From a bacterium (GTDB taxonomy: Bacteria > Armatimonadota > JACIXR01), in contig JACIXR010000006.1 of assembly GCA_014360495.1 (NCBI GenBank), positions 1 to 64,000 on the forward strand: a stretch of DNA of 64,000 bases. Reading direction: 5' to 3'. A model generated the notes under the pieces. The model ran no database searches, had not been told where the DNA came from, and saw nothing but the letters and a program-made list of their open reading frames with translations. Positions within the stretch are counted from its first letter, which is position 1. Each line of letters begins with the position of its first letter. A program made the position numbers and the translations under genes. Below are positions 43,452-52,128 of this stretch, piece by piece.

Positions 43452-44641
43452 TGAAATATATCATCATAGTTGGAGATGGTATGGCTGACCTGCCTCATGA
43501 GGATTTGGGCGGACAAACACCCCTTGAATACGCCTACAAGCCCAACATCAATCGCTTAGCTGGCTCTGCCCTCCTTGGTGGAATGGTGAGAACCGTTCCC
43601 GAGGGGATGGAGCCTGGCTCGGATGTTGCCAATATGAACATATTGGGCTATGACCCCAGGAAGTATTACACGGGAAGGGGTCCCCTTGAGGCAATTGCTA
43701 TGGGCGTGCCGATGAACAAAGAAGATGTGGCTTTCCGCTGTAATTTGGTCTCAACCGATGGGGAGAGAATCGTAGATTATAGCGCTGGGCATATATCAAG
43801 CGAGGAGGCAAGGGAGATTATAGAAATTCTCAATAGAAAGCTCGGTTCATCAAAGGTGCAATTCTATCCCGGCGTCTCCTATAGACATCTTATGGTATGG
43901 AGAAATGGAAAGGATGAACAACTCCTCACCCCTCCCTACAACATAGTTGGCAAGCCCTTTAAGCCTTATTTACCGCAGGGAGAAGGGGAGGAATTTCTTC
44001 GTTCCCTTATTTACAATTCCTATGAAATTCTTGACAATTTAGAGATGAACAAGCGAAGAAGAGATGAGGGTAAGCCGCCAGCAAATCTCATTTGGCTTTG
44101 GGGGCAGGGACGCCTTCCCCAACTTCCCCTCTTTTTCCTGAAATGGGGGCTTGTGGGAGGGGTAATCTCCGCAGTTGACCTCATCAAGGGTTTGGGGAAA
44201 GCGGCAGGGTTGCAGGTCATAAATGTCCCAGGTGCCACTGGCTACATAGACACAAATTATGAGGGAAAGGCGGAATATGCCCTTGAGGCTTTGGAGAAGA
44301 TGGATTTCGTCTTCATCCACATTGAGGCTCCAGATGAATGTGGACACACAGCAGATTTGGAGAATAAGATAGCCTCAATTGAGGCTATAGATGAGAAAAT
44401 CGTGGGGAAAATCATAAGAGAGCTTCCAAGCATTGATGAGGATTTCAAAATCCTCATCCTTCCCGACCATCCCACGCCTGTATCAGTCCGCACCCATACG
44501 GCAGACCCCGTTCCTTTCCTCATCTACTCTTCAGAAAAGCCTCTGAGAGGGGAGGAGAACTTCTCGGAGAGATGGGGTAAGGAAAGGGAATATTTCCTTG
44601 AGGAGGGAAATAAATTAATAGAGATATTCTTGAAAGGCTGA
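43451..44641 (+). CDS. apgM: Cofactor-independent phosphoglycerate mutase, archaeal type
   Basis: A 396-residue member of the alkaline-phosphatase superfamily, ApgM branch, which interconverts 2- and 3-phosphoglycerate. Metal and catalytic motifs are IIIVGDGMADLP, EGMEPGSDVANMNILGYDP (with the Ser nucleophile), GRGPLEAIAMGV, FRCNLVST, HIEAPDECGHTADLENKI and LPDHPTPVSVRTHTADPVPF. Some bacterial members have been proposed to act as homoserine kinases, so the glycolytic role is likely but not certain. It starts within the purC stop codon and is followed after 23 nt by tilS. Confidence 0.92.
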   Translation: MKYIIIVGDGMADLPHEDLGGQTPLEYAYKPNINRLAGSALLGGMVRTVPEGMEPGSDVANMNILGYDPRKYYTGRGPLEAIAMGVPMNKEDVAFRCNLVSTDGERIVDYSAGHISSEEAREIIEILNRKLGSSKVQFYPGVSYRHLMVWRNGKDEQLLTPPYNIVGKPFKPYLPQGEGEEFLRSLIYNSYEILDNLEMNKRRRDEGKPPANLIWLWGQGRLPQLPLFFLKWGLVGGVISAVDLIKGLGKAAGLQVINVPGATGYIDTNYEGKAEYALEALEKMDFVFIHIEAPDECGHTADLENKIASIEAIDEKIVGKIIRELPSIDEDFKILILPDHPTPVSVRTHTADPVPFLIYSSEKPLRGEENFSERWGKEREYFLEEGNKLIEIFLKG

Positions 44642-44664
44642 AGGAAACGATAGAGGAACACGGG

Positions 44665-46002
44665 ATGCTTTCTCGTGGGGATAGGGTGGTGGTTGCTGTT
44701 TCTGGTGGACCTGATTCGGTTTTCCTTCTCCATCTCCTCCTTCAAATCTCGCAAGAACTCTTTCTTCAGCTCTTTGTCGCTCATTTAAATCATATGTTGA
44801 GGGAGGAGGCGGTTAAGGAGGAGGAGTTCGTTAGGGGGTTAGCGGAAAAATACTCTCTTCCCTTTTACAGTGAACGGTTAGAAGTAGCTAAATTGCTGAG
44901 GAAGGGGGAGACATTGGAGGAGGGGGCAAGGAGGATAAGATACGATTTTCTCAGGCGGGCGGGGGAGAAGTTCTCAGCGAATAAGATAGCCTTGGGGCAT
45001 AATGCAGATGACCTTGTGGAAACTGTTCTGCTAAATCTCATAAGGGGAACGGGAATTCGTGGGTTGAGGGGAATTCCTCCTGTGCGGGAAGAGGGGTCAA
45101 TCACCTTCATCCGCCCCCTTATCGCTATATGGCGGGAGGAGATAACGCAATATCTCAAAGATAGAAATATATCCTACATGATAGACAGGAGCAATTTATC
45201 GTTGGAATTTACAAGAAACAAGATACGCCATCAAGTGATTCCCCTCTTGGAGGAGATAAATCCAAAAGTGAAGTTAGCGATACACAGGCTGGGGGAAATC
45301 GCTAGAGAGATAAATTCCTACATAGAGGATGAGGTTAGGAAGGCGAGGAAGGAACTCGTAGAAGGAAAGAGTGAATCCTTTCTTCGTATCAACATTTCCG
45401 GGCTTTTCGCTTTTCATCCCGCTTTACAAAAAGAAATCCTTCGCTCAATTCTCGCTGAATTCATAACTTATGAAATATCAAGGGAGGAAATAGAAAGGAT
45501 TTTGGAAGTGGGGAGGAGCGGAGGGGCGGTAACCCTCCCGGGTGGGATTGATGTAAGGCGGGTAGGAGATGTGCTTCAATTCAAAAAAGGGAAGGAGGGC
45601 AAGATAGAGTACGAAATAGAGTTGAAGATTCCCGGTAGCACTTCAATTCCCGGGGCAGGGGTGAGGATAGAGGCGAAGATAATAGAGGGGAAATATCTGG
45701 TAAGGGATGCAGTTTGCAGGGAAGTGACATTGGATATGGATGGAATAAAGGGTAGGTTGATCGCGAGGAATTGGAGGAGGGGAGATAGGTTCGTTCCGCT
45801 CGGGATGAGGAAAGAGAAGAAGCTGCAGGACATCTTCGTTGATAGGAAGATTCCCAGAGAGGAACGGAGGCTGATACCGATAGTTTGCGATGAAGAAGGC
45901 ATTATTTGGATAGTAGGAGTGGCGATAAGTGAGCGGGTGAAGGTGGGGGAGGAGACAAGGAGGGTTCTGCATTTAAAAGCTATTTCTGAAGAACAGCTCT
46001 AA
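44665..46002 (+). CDS. tilS: tRNA(Ile)-lysidine synthase
   Basis: A 445-residue ATP-dependent enzyme that converts C34 of the CAU-anticodon tRNA(Ile) to lysidine, essential for AUA decoding. The PP-loop is VVVAVSGGPDSVFLLHLL, followed by LFVAHLNHMLRE, ALGHNADDLVETVLLNLIRGTG (split as GHNADDLVET and VLLNLIRGTG), and the C-terminal domains with WRRGDRFVPLGM and KKLQDIFVDRKIPREER. The first ATG places the P-loop very close to the N-terminus; family members usually have about 12 more residues. An in-frame ATT at 44626 or CTG at 44638 could be the true start, overlapping the apgM end. It converges with nikR, overlapping by 4 nt. Confidence 0.95.
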   Translation: MLSRGDRVVVAVSGGPDSVFLLHLLLQISQELFLQLFVAHLNHMLREEAVKEEEFVRGLAEKYSLPFYSERLEVAKLLRKGETLEEGARRIRYDFLRRAGEKFSANKIALGHNADDLVETVLLNLIRGTGIRGLRGIPPVREEGSITFIRPLIAIWREEITQYLKDRNISYMIDRSNLSLEFTRNKIRHQVIPLLEEINPKVKLAIHRLGEIAREINSYIEDEVRKARKELVEGKSESFLRINISGLFAFHPALQKEILRSILAEFITYEISREEIERILEVGRSGGAVTLPGGIDVRRVGDVLQFKKGKEGKIEYEIELKIPGSTSIPGAGVRIEAKIIEGKYLVRDAVCREVTLDMDGIKGRLIARNWRRGDRFVPLGMRKEKKLQDIFVDRKIPREERRLIPIVCDEEGIIWIVGVAISERVKVGEETRRVLHLKAISEEQL

Positions 46003-46421
46003 GGAATCTCCTTGCCCGTCGTTGCGAGGGCGAGATTCTCAAACTTTATTCCCTTGATGGAAGTTATCGCCTTTTCTACCTCCTTTATCTCCTTTACTTT
46101 TCCCCTGATGAAGATAGCTTCAACGCAGTTATCCTCGTCCAAGTGGATGTGGAGCGTAGTGATTATGCGAGGGTGGAAGTGGTGTTGGGCATCAACGAGT
46201 TTATCAACGATATCGCTTTTGTGGTGATCGTAAACGATAGTCAAGACGCCGACGGTTTCCCTTTCATCTATCCGCCATTCCTCCTCAATGAGCTCCCTTT
46301 TCAAAAGGGCTCGGAAAGCCTCAGACCTATTTGGGAAGCCCTTCTCCTTCACGAAGGCGTCAAACTTCTTAAGGAGTTCCGGATAAACCGAAACGCTGAA
46401 CCTTACGACCTTTTCTTTCAT
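45999..46421 (-). CDS. nikR: Nickel-responsive regulator NikR
   Basis: A 140-residue ribbon-helix-helix repressor with a C-terminal ACT-like metal domain. The DNA-binding part is VVRFSVSVYPELLKKFDAF plus NRSEAFRALL. All four high-affinity nickel ligands of NikR have counterparts at the canonical spacing: His80, His91, His93 (LHIHL) and Cys99 (EDNC). NikR senses nickel and controls uptake or nickel-enzyme genes; nickel users in this window are larC (6 kb upstream) and the [NiFe]-hydrogenase (13 kb downstream). No recognised NikR operator was found by eye. The ATG lies 7 nt after TAAAAT with no ribosome site. Confidence 0.93.
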   Translation of the reverse strand: MKEKVVRFSVSVYPELLKKFDAFVKEKGFPNRSEAFRALLKRELIEEEWRIDERETVGVLTIVYDHHKSDIVDKLVDAQHHFHPRIITTLHIHLDEDNCVEAIFIRGKVKEIKEVEKAITSIKGIKFENLALATTGKEIP

Positions 46422-46628
46422 ATTTATTATTTTATACTAATTCTCATTCTATTTCTATGTTCATATCTTAAATGTGGAGGAACCTATATATTTTTGAGTT
46501 TAATTTAGTTAATTCTCGGGGCTGCATGGCGAGATTGCTTTCTTTCAATGCCTTTCTTATACTCATGTTAAATTTATGCCTCATAATCTATCACCCTCCC
46601 ATCGGTTTGACATAAGAGAATTTTTATA

Positions 46629-46658
46629 TTGACTTTCTCGGTTTGAGAATGATACAAT
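46629..46658 (+). promoter_or_regulatory. Promoter of GH116 operon (leaderless type)
   Basis: TTGACT (46629-46634), an 18-nt spacer and TACAAT (46653-46658) are followed by exactly 7 nt and the ATG at 46666. The rest of the 46422-46665 gap contains AT-rich sequence only. Confidence 0.65.
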
Positions 46659-46665
46659 TTCATAA

Positions 46666-49600
46666 ATGGTTAAAGGGAGGTTGAAGGAATTGAGAATTTT
46701 CAATATCCTTTTATCCGTTCTTTTTGCTCTTCCTCTTTTGGGGGCGAATTTTGAGTTCACGAAGGAGAATTACGCCGGTCGTTCGGGGATTGTCCTCGGA
46801 GGGCTGGGAACGGGCACGATTGAGATTCGTCCAAATGGAGCGCTTGAGGAATGGCAGATTTTCAACAACACAGCTAACCCCTATCCTAGTCCTCGCAGTT
46901 TCTTTGCCATAAGAGTCAAACAGGAAGGAAAGGTTCCCATTGCGAAGGTGCTTCAGCTGACTCACGAAACCCTTCCCACGATTGAAAAGATATACTATAA
47001 AGGGGAATTTCCTTTCGCCCATCTTCTTTATAAAGATAGGGAATTGCCAATCCAAGTAGAGATGTCTGCCTTTTCATCCTTCATTCCTCACGATTATAAG
47101 AACTCCGCTCTTCCCCTCGCTTTCTTCCGCTTCAAATTGAAGAACACTTCTACCAAAAAATGCGAGGCATCCCTCCTTTTCGCCTGTCAGAATATGGTGG
47201 GGATAAGCGAAGGCTACAGTGGGAAGGTTGCGAACAGGTTAATTGTCCAGAAGGGATTTTATGGAGTCGATTTGAGCGTTCCCGTAGGAGAACCAGCTTC
47301 TTATTCCCGCCCAATTAGGGTGCTCATGATCTCGCGCCCGGATGTTTCCGATTTCCGAGACCAGCTTGTTCGCACAATTGAGGCGAGAGATCTGACGATA
47401 AGATGGGTCAAAGTTGAGGGAGGGAAGGTCGTTTTGCCCACAAAAGACGCCGCGCAATTGAAGAGAGAATACGACATACTTTGGCTTGCTGAGACCACGA
47501 GGATGGCGGAAAGCCTTGGCGAGGAGAATATGAGGGTTATTCAGGAGGCAGTGCGGATAGGGATGCCCTTCATCTTAACCGGCGGCTGGGATTCCTTCTA
47601 CGGCTACAATGAGGAACGCTGGGGGAAGTTAGCGGGAACAATCATTGAAGAGATAGTGCCAATTAAGTTCAAAACGTCCTTTGATGCGGTTAATCAGCCG
47701 ATAGATATGATTATTAAAGATGCATCTCATCCTATATTTCAAAACTTCCCACGAGAATCCATCCATCTGGGTGGATACAACGAGATTGCCGAGCTTAAGC
47801 CTGAAGCGAAAGTGCTTATGGCTTCCCCAGATGGCAAACCCCTTCTCATAGAGGGAAGGTATGGGGATGGGAAGGTGCTAGTGCTGGCAACTGCGATTTG
47901 GGGAGGCTGGCCGGCTAATAGCACATCTTGGTCTTCATTATTGAGGAGCATCGTAGCCTACCTCGGTGACGCTCAGTATGGTTCACCCACCGGTCTCCCT
48001 AAGGATTCACCAACGATGGGCGATATATTCATCGCAACTAATTCTCCTGCCCAGCCATCTGTCTGGGAAGATTACACCTCCCTTTGGAAAGATTTCACCC
48101 AAAGGGGGATTGTATCTCAGAAGGAGGGAAGGGATGGATGCCTGAGCGTACAGGTAACCCTTGCCCCGAGGGAGGAGAGGGAGGTCTTATTCCTCCTCTC
48201 TTGGTATTTCCCCAATCTCTACGATTCACAGAGGCGACTTTTAGGGCATAAATACGAGGAATGGTTCAAGAACGCTGAAGATGTAGCGAAATATGGCTTG
48301 AATAATTATCAGCGTCTTTATACTGAATCCCTTGCCTTCCACGACGCCTTCTATTCCACCCTTCCTCACTGGCTTGCCGATGCCATTAACTCCCAGTTCA
48401 CCACTCTTTACAAGAGCTCCTGGTGGACTAAGGATGGAACATTTGGGATTTGGGAAGGTATGAATGCCTGTTGTGGTCTGCAGACAACAGATGTGAGCTA
48501 TTACGGTTCCTTCCCCGTCCTTCTCTTCTTCCCCGAGTTGGAGAAGGTTGAAATAGGATTGACCGCTCGCGCTCAAAGCGAAAAGGGAGAAATCCCGCAT
48601 TTCTTCCCCGCCCGCTTTGATGTTCCCGATGGCTACTGGCGAATAGATATGGAGCCACAGTTCATCCTGATGGTCTATCGTGATTATCTTTGGACGGGAG
48701 ACAAGGCGTTCCTCGTGAAGATGTGGTCTCATGTAAAAAGAGCGATAGATTACGAGCTCTCAATAGATAGTGACGATGATGGCATTCCCAATATAGAGGG
48801 TTCCGCCTTGACCTATGATGGGTGGCCTATGCATGGAACGAGCGTTTATGTTGCGAGCGTTTGGCTTGCTGGTTTGCGAGCGGCGAGCGAGATGGGCTAT
48901 ATAGTGGGCGATAGGGAGATGGCACAACGCTACGCAGCCCTTTATCGCAAGGCGAGGGATAGCTTCATCAAGGAGCTTTGGAATGGCGAGTATTTCATTC
49001 TATATCACGATGTCGCAACGGGTCGCAAGGATAATTGCTGTATGCTCGACCAGATGAACGGTCAATGGTACGCCCATATGCTGGATTTGGGATATATCCT
49101 TCCCAAAGACATGGTTAAGTCGGCGATTACTGCTTGCTATAAATACAATAGAAAGCCCGTTCAAAAGGGAATGGCGTATATAGATTGGCAAAAAGGAGAA
49201 TGCTGGGTGAACGGCGCCTGGCCAAGAGGAGGAGCAACCGTGCCAGAGATAGGAGGACAATGGGGTTCCCCCTGGACGGGAACGGAGTATATGTTCGCTT
49301 CACTTTTAATCTACGAAGGAATGGTCAAGGAGGGTCTGGATGTAGTGAAGGCTGTATACGACCGCTACAATTATGCCGGCTTGACCTGGAACCATATAGA
49401 ATGCGGATGGCACTACTTCCGCCCAATGGACTCTCTAACAATCCTGCTCGCTTTGCAGGGCTTCAACTACGACGCGCCCAAAGCTTCCCTTTCCCTTAAA
49501 CCGAGATTCAATCCCCAAAATCATACCTCTCCCTTCGTAATTCCCACAGGTTGGGGCATATTCACTCAGGAAAGAAAGGAAGGAAAACAGATTAACTCAC

Positions 49601-49803
49601 TTACTCTAAAGAGAGGTAAACTCGTCCTCTCCTCGCTTCGCCTTCAAACGGATAAAAGGCCGAGCTCGGTATTAGTTGAGAAGCGAGCTAAGAGGGCAAC
49701 TAAAATAGCTGCGGAGTTCAGCTGGAAAGATGGAGAACTCATCCTCAACTTTAAGGAACCCTTAACCCTCCAAATGGGAGATAGGCTGTACATAGAGATG
49801 TGA
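46666..49803 (+). CDS. Secreted GH116 glycosidase with inserted Rossmann-like domain
   Basis: A 1045-residue exported enzyme of the GBA2-like GH116 family (beta-glucosidase, beta-xylosidase or glucosylceramidase). Signal peptide to about residue 27 (IFNILLSVLFALPLLGA), N-terminal beta-sandwich with GIVLGGLGTGTIEIRPNG and LEEWQIFNN, and a C-terminal alpha toroid with candidate nucleophile Glu597 in GIWEGMNACC and candidate acid/base Asp718 in TYDGWPMHGTSVY; GHYF-type WHYFRPMDSLTILLALQGF near the end. Residues ~214-428 interrupt the sandwich with an amidotransferase-like domain (IRVLMISRPDVSDF, YDILWLAETTRM, PFILTGGWDSFYGY, GRYGDGKVLVLAT), unusual for GH116. ATG 46666 fits a leaderless promoter; a TTG at 46690 behind AAAGGGAGG is the alternative. 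The next gene overlaps by 4 nt. Confidence 0.88.
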   Translation: MVKGRLKELRIFNILLSVLFALPLLGANFEFTKENYAGRSGIVLGGLGTGTIEIRPNGALEEWQIFNNTANPYPSPRSFFAIRVKQEGKVPIAKVLQLTHETLPTIEKIYYKGEFPFAHLLYKDRELPIQVEMSAFSSFIPHDYKNSALPLAFFRFKLKNTSTKKCEASLLFACQNMVGISEGYSGKVANRLIVQKGFYGVDLSVPVGEPASYSRPIRVLMISRPDVSDFRDQLVRTIEARDLTIRWVKVEGGKVVLPTKDAAQLKREYDILWLAETTRMAESLGEENMRVIQEAVRIGMPFILTGGWDSFYGYNEERWGKLAGTIIEEIVPIKFKTSFDAVNQPIDMIIKDASHPIFQNFPRESIHLGGYNEIAELKPEAKVLMASPDGKPLLIEGRYGDGKVLVLATAIWGGWPANSTSWSSLLRSIVAYLGDAQYGSPTGLPKDSPTMGDIFIATNSPAQPSVWEDYTSLWKDFTQRGIVSQKEGRDGCLSVQVTLAPREEREVLFLLSWYFPNLYDSQRRLLGHKYEEWFKNAEDVAKYGLNNYQRLYTESLAFHDAFYSTLPHWLADAINSQFTTLYKSSWWTKDGTFGIWEGMNACCGLQTTDVSYYGSFPVLLFFPELEKVEIGLTARAQSEKGEIPHFFPARFDVPDGYWRIDMEPQFILMVYRDYLWTGDKAFLVKMWSHVKRAIDYELSIDSDDDGIPNIEGSALTYDGWPMHGTSVYVASVWLAGLRAASEMGYIVGDREMAQRYAALYRKARDSFIKELWNGEYFILYHDVATGRKDNCCMLDQMNGQWYAHMLDLGYILPKDMVKSAITACYKYNRKPVQKGMAYIDWQKGECWVNGAWPRGGATVPEIGGQWGSPWTGTEYMFASLLIYEGMVKEGLDVVKAVYDRYNYAGLTWNHIECGWHYFRPMDSLTILLALQGFNYDAPKASLSLKPRFNPQNHTSPFVIPTGWGIFTQERKEGKQINSLTLKRGKLVLSSLRLQTDKRPSSVLVEKRAKRATKIAAEFSWKDGELILNFKEPLTLQMGDRLYIEM

Positions 49804-51902
49804 ATAGCAGAGGCATTCTCATCCTAGGGTTTTCAATTTTAGCGGGGCTATGCTTAGCGAAGCAAAGCCGCCTCTATATAGCCTCTCAGCATAACTGGGA
49901 GGAGAAGAGAGGATTCTATATAGACTTTGAGAATACATCAGAGGGAGAGGTTTGCCATATGGCAAACCTCTCCCTTGTTCTTGCCATCGCCGATGGTGAA
50001 AAGTGGCGCTTCCTATCTTTCAAACCACAGTGGCAAACGGGAAAGGAATATTTTTTAAAGGCAGAGATAAACAAAGAAACAGCGAGAATTTGGCTTGATG
50101 ATGAACTAATAGGAGAAAGCGAAGGAGGCTTTCTCCCTGCAGATGATTTTCTTTGGCTCAACTACATTCCCCTTTGGGGTAGAGTAAGACAGGATTATAT
50201 CGTCTTCTTAAAAGACATTAATTTGGAATCTGGCAATCAAAAAATCAGTTTCTCCTTCCAGCCCTCCATTCCTCTTTTCCTCTTTGAACCCCAATGTCCG
50301 AAGAGAATGAAATGGAAAACAGAAGGGGCAATAAAATTAAATGCTCACTTTATAATAATCTCCTATCCCGACCTCAGAAGCTTATCTCCCTTCATAGACA
50401 GCTATGGTCAATGCAGATATGCTGATTGGGAGGGGAAGATTAAAAGCGATGAGGATTTGAAAAGGGCTTGGGAAAAGGAAATGGAGATTCTAAAGGAATG
50501 GGGAGAGCCGAGGGGATATGACCGCTTCGGAGGATATGAGCTATTAGGATGGAAGGAAAAGGGAACAGGATTTTATAGAGTCGTAAAGAGAGAAGGTTAT
50601 TGGTGGTTGATAACGCCTGAGGGAAATCCTTGTTTTTATCTGGGGCTCTGTGCTGTCCCACCCGCTCCCTGGGAAATTATGACGCCTGTTTCTGGCAGAG
50701 AATTCCTATTTGAGTGGCTTCCTCCCAAGGAGGGTCTTTATTCCGAGGCTTGGGGTAGGGGATACTGGGGTGAAAGCGAGAAGGATTTCTTCTGTTTCCA
50801 TTATTCAAATATGATAAGCAAATACGGAAAGGATTGGAGAAAATTGGGGGAGGAAATCACGAGAAGAAGGTTGAAATCTTGGGGATTTTCCGGGGTGGGA
50901 AAATGGGGAAGGTTGGAAGGGATGCCCTATTTTCCCGTTTTGGGGAGATGGGATGTCCCAAACCTCGTTAGCCATCCAGATATCTTTGATGAGAAAGTAA
51001 GGGGAAAATTCAGGGAAGCGCTTCGCAATCAAATTGAGCCGAAAAGGGATGACCCTTACATCGTTGGCTGGTCATTGGGCAATGAGTATGACGAGATAAT
51101 ATCAAGGGAGGAGATAAAGGAGATTCTGGGAAAGGGGGCTGATGTGCCAGCTAAAAGGGCGCTGATAGATTTCGCTTTGGAGAAGATATATAAAGGGGAT
51201 TTTAAAGCGATGGTTGAAGCTTGGGGAAGTAAGGCTGAGGAGAAAGAAGGGCTTTATGAGGAAAAGCTCAACCCGCCAAGCAGTGATTTGGAGGAATTGA
51301 GGCGATTTTATTCCGAGAAATATTACGAATTCGTCTATAAAACAGTGAAAGAGCTCGACCCCAACCATTTATTCTTAGGCTTTTGGATTATTCCCTCTTG
51401 GTGGGAGGATGAAGATTATTGGGAGCTATTTAAAATCTCCGCTAAATATTGTGATGTAATAGGCTATAATTTGGGCGCCTATGAATTTATGAGCGAGAGA
51501 TTTAAGAGATTAGTTGAGGAAGTTGGCAAGCCTATAATCTGCGGAGATTTTTCCTTTCCCGCTTTTTATAATGGGGGAAGAGGATTTGGGATATGGGGGG
51601 AAATTTTCGTTAAGGATGAGGCTGAGGCGGGAGAATATTATCAGGAATGGATAAGGGAAGGAGCTGAGAATCCATACTGTGTGGGCTTTCTCTGGTTCCT
51701 TTATCGGGACCAACCGATAACCGGTAGAGGACCCTGTGGGATTGACATCGTTACAAGAGGTCCTAATCCACCAGACCTTGTCTGCGGTGAGCATTATGCT
51801 TTTGGGCTGGTGGATATAACCGATACTCCGAAATGGGAATTGGTAAGGCGAGTAAGGGAAGCGAACCTCTCGGCGATAAAATTAAGGGCGGGAAAGAGAT
51901 AG
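49800..51902 (+). CDS. Secreted GH50-like protein with Asp at the nucleophile position
   Basis: A 700-residue paralogue of the protein at 1913-3982, with the same layout: signal peptide (GILILGFSILAGLCLA), N-terminal beta domain (LYIASQHNWEEKRGFYIDF, split as LYIASQHNWE and EKRGFYIDFENT), and TIM barrel (WWLITPEGNPCFYLG, WGFSGVGKWG). The acid/base Glu429 (GWSLGNEYDE) is kept, but the nucleophile motif reads IICGDFSFPAFY, with Asp583 where the paralogue has Glu579. This could slow or abolish a retaining mechanism or change it; binding without catalysis is possible. The start is a GTG overlapping the GH116 stop (ATGTGA), so the two are translationally coupled. A DUF6785 gene follows after 226 nt. 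Confidence 0.8.
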   Translation: MNSRGILILGFSILAGLCLAKQSRLYIASQHNWEEKRGFYIDFENTSEGEVCHMANLSLVLAIADGEKWRFLSFKPQWQTGKEYFLKAEINKETARIWLDDELIGESEGGFLPADDFLWLNYIPLWGRVRQDYIVFLKDINLESGNQKISFSFQPSIPLFLFEPQCPKRMKWKTEGAIKLNAHFIIISYPDLRSLSPFIDSYGQCRYADWEGKIKSDEDLKRAWEKEMEILKEWGEPRGYDRFGGYELLGWKEKGTGFYRVVKREGYWWLITPEGNPCFYLGLCAVPPAPWEIMTPVSGREFLFEWLPPKEGLYSEAWGRGYWGESEKDFFCFHYSNMISKYGKDWRKLGEEITRRRLKSWGFSGVGKWGRLEGMPYFPVLGRWDVPNLVSHPDIFDEKVRGKFREALRNQIEPKRDDPYIVGWSLGNEYDEIISREEIKEILGKGADVPAKRALIDFALEKIYKGDFKAMVEAWGSKAEEKEGLYEEKLNPPSSDLEELRRFYSEKYYEFVYKTVKELDPNHLFLGFWIIPSWWEDEDYWELFKISAKYCDVIGYNLGAYEFMSERFKRLVEEVGKPIICGDFSFPAFYNGGRGFGIWGEIFVKDEAEAGEYYQEWIREGAENPYCVGFLWFLYRDQPITGRGPCGIDIVTRGPNPPDLVCGEHYAFGLVDITDTPKWELVRRVREANLSAIKLRAGKR

Positions 51903-52114
51903 TCCAAAAAAGAGTTATGGCTTTTTCCAGCGCACGCTTGGCGAAGGGCATGGAGCAAAACGGGTAAATCTATTTGTCTGAAGCGGAGAAAAATAAGATT
52001 CTCTCAACAAAAGGGGAGCTTGCATTCCTTAAGGATTGTCAAAATATATTTATCAAATGGAAACTACCTATCATAAAATTAAATTTTTTCTTCTCTAAGT
52101 ATTGCGAAATTCAA

Positions 52115-52120
52115 TATAAT
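52115..52120 (+). promoter_or_regulatory. -10 box of DUF6785 copy 3
   Basis: A perfect TATAAT ends 8 nt before the ATG at 52129, with no ribosome site between; the -35 region is not convincing. It suggests that copy 3 has its own, possibly leaderless, transcript in addition to any read-through from GH116. Confidence 0.4.
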
Positions 52121-52128
52121 TACTAAAA

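Noticed and set aside
49800-51902. Pseudogene status for the Asp583 GH50-like paralogue
   Set aside because: The gene is full length, coupled to GH116 and has a good signal peptide; one conservative change is not evidence of decay.
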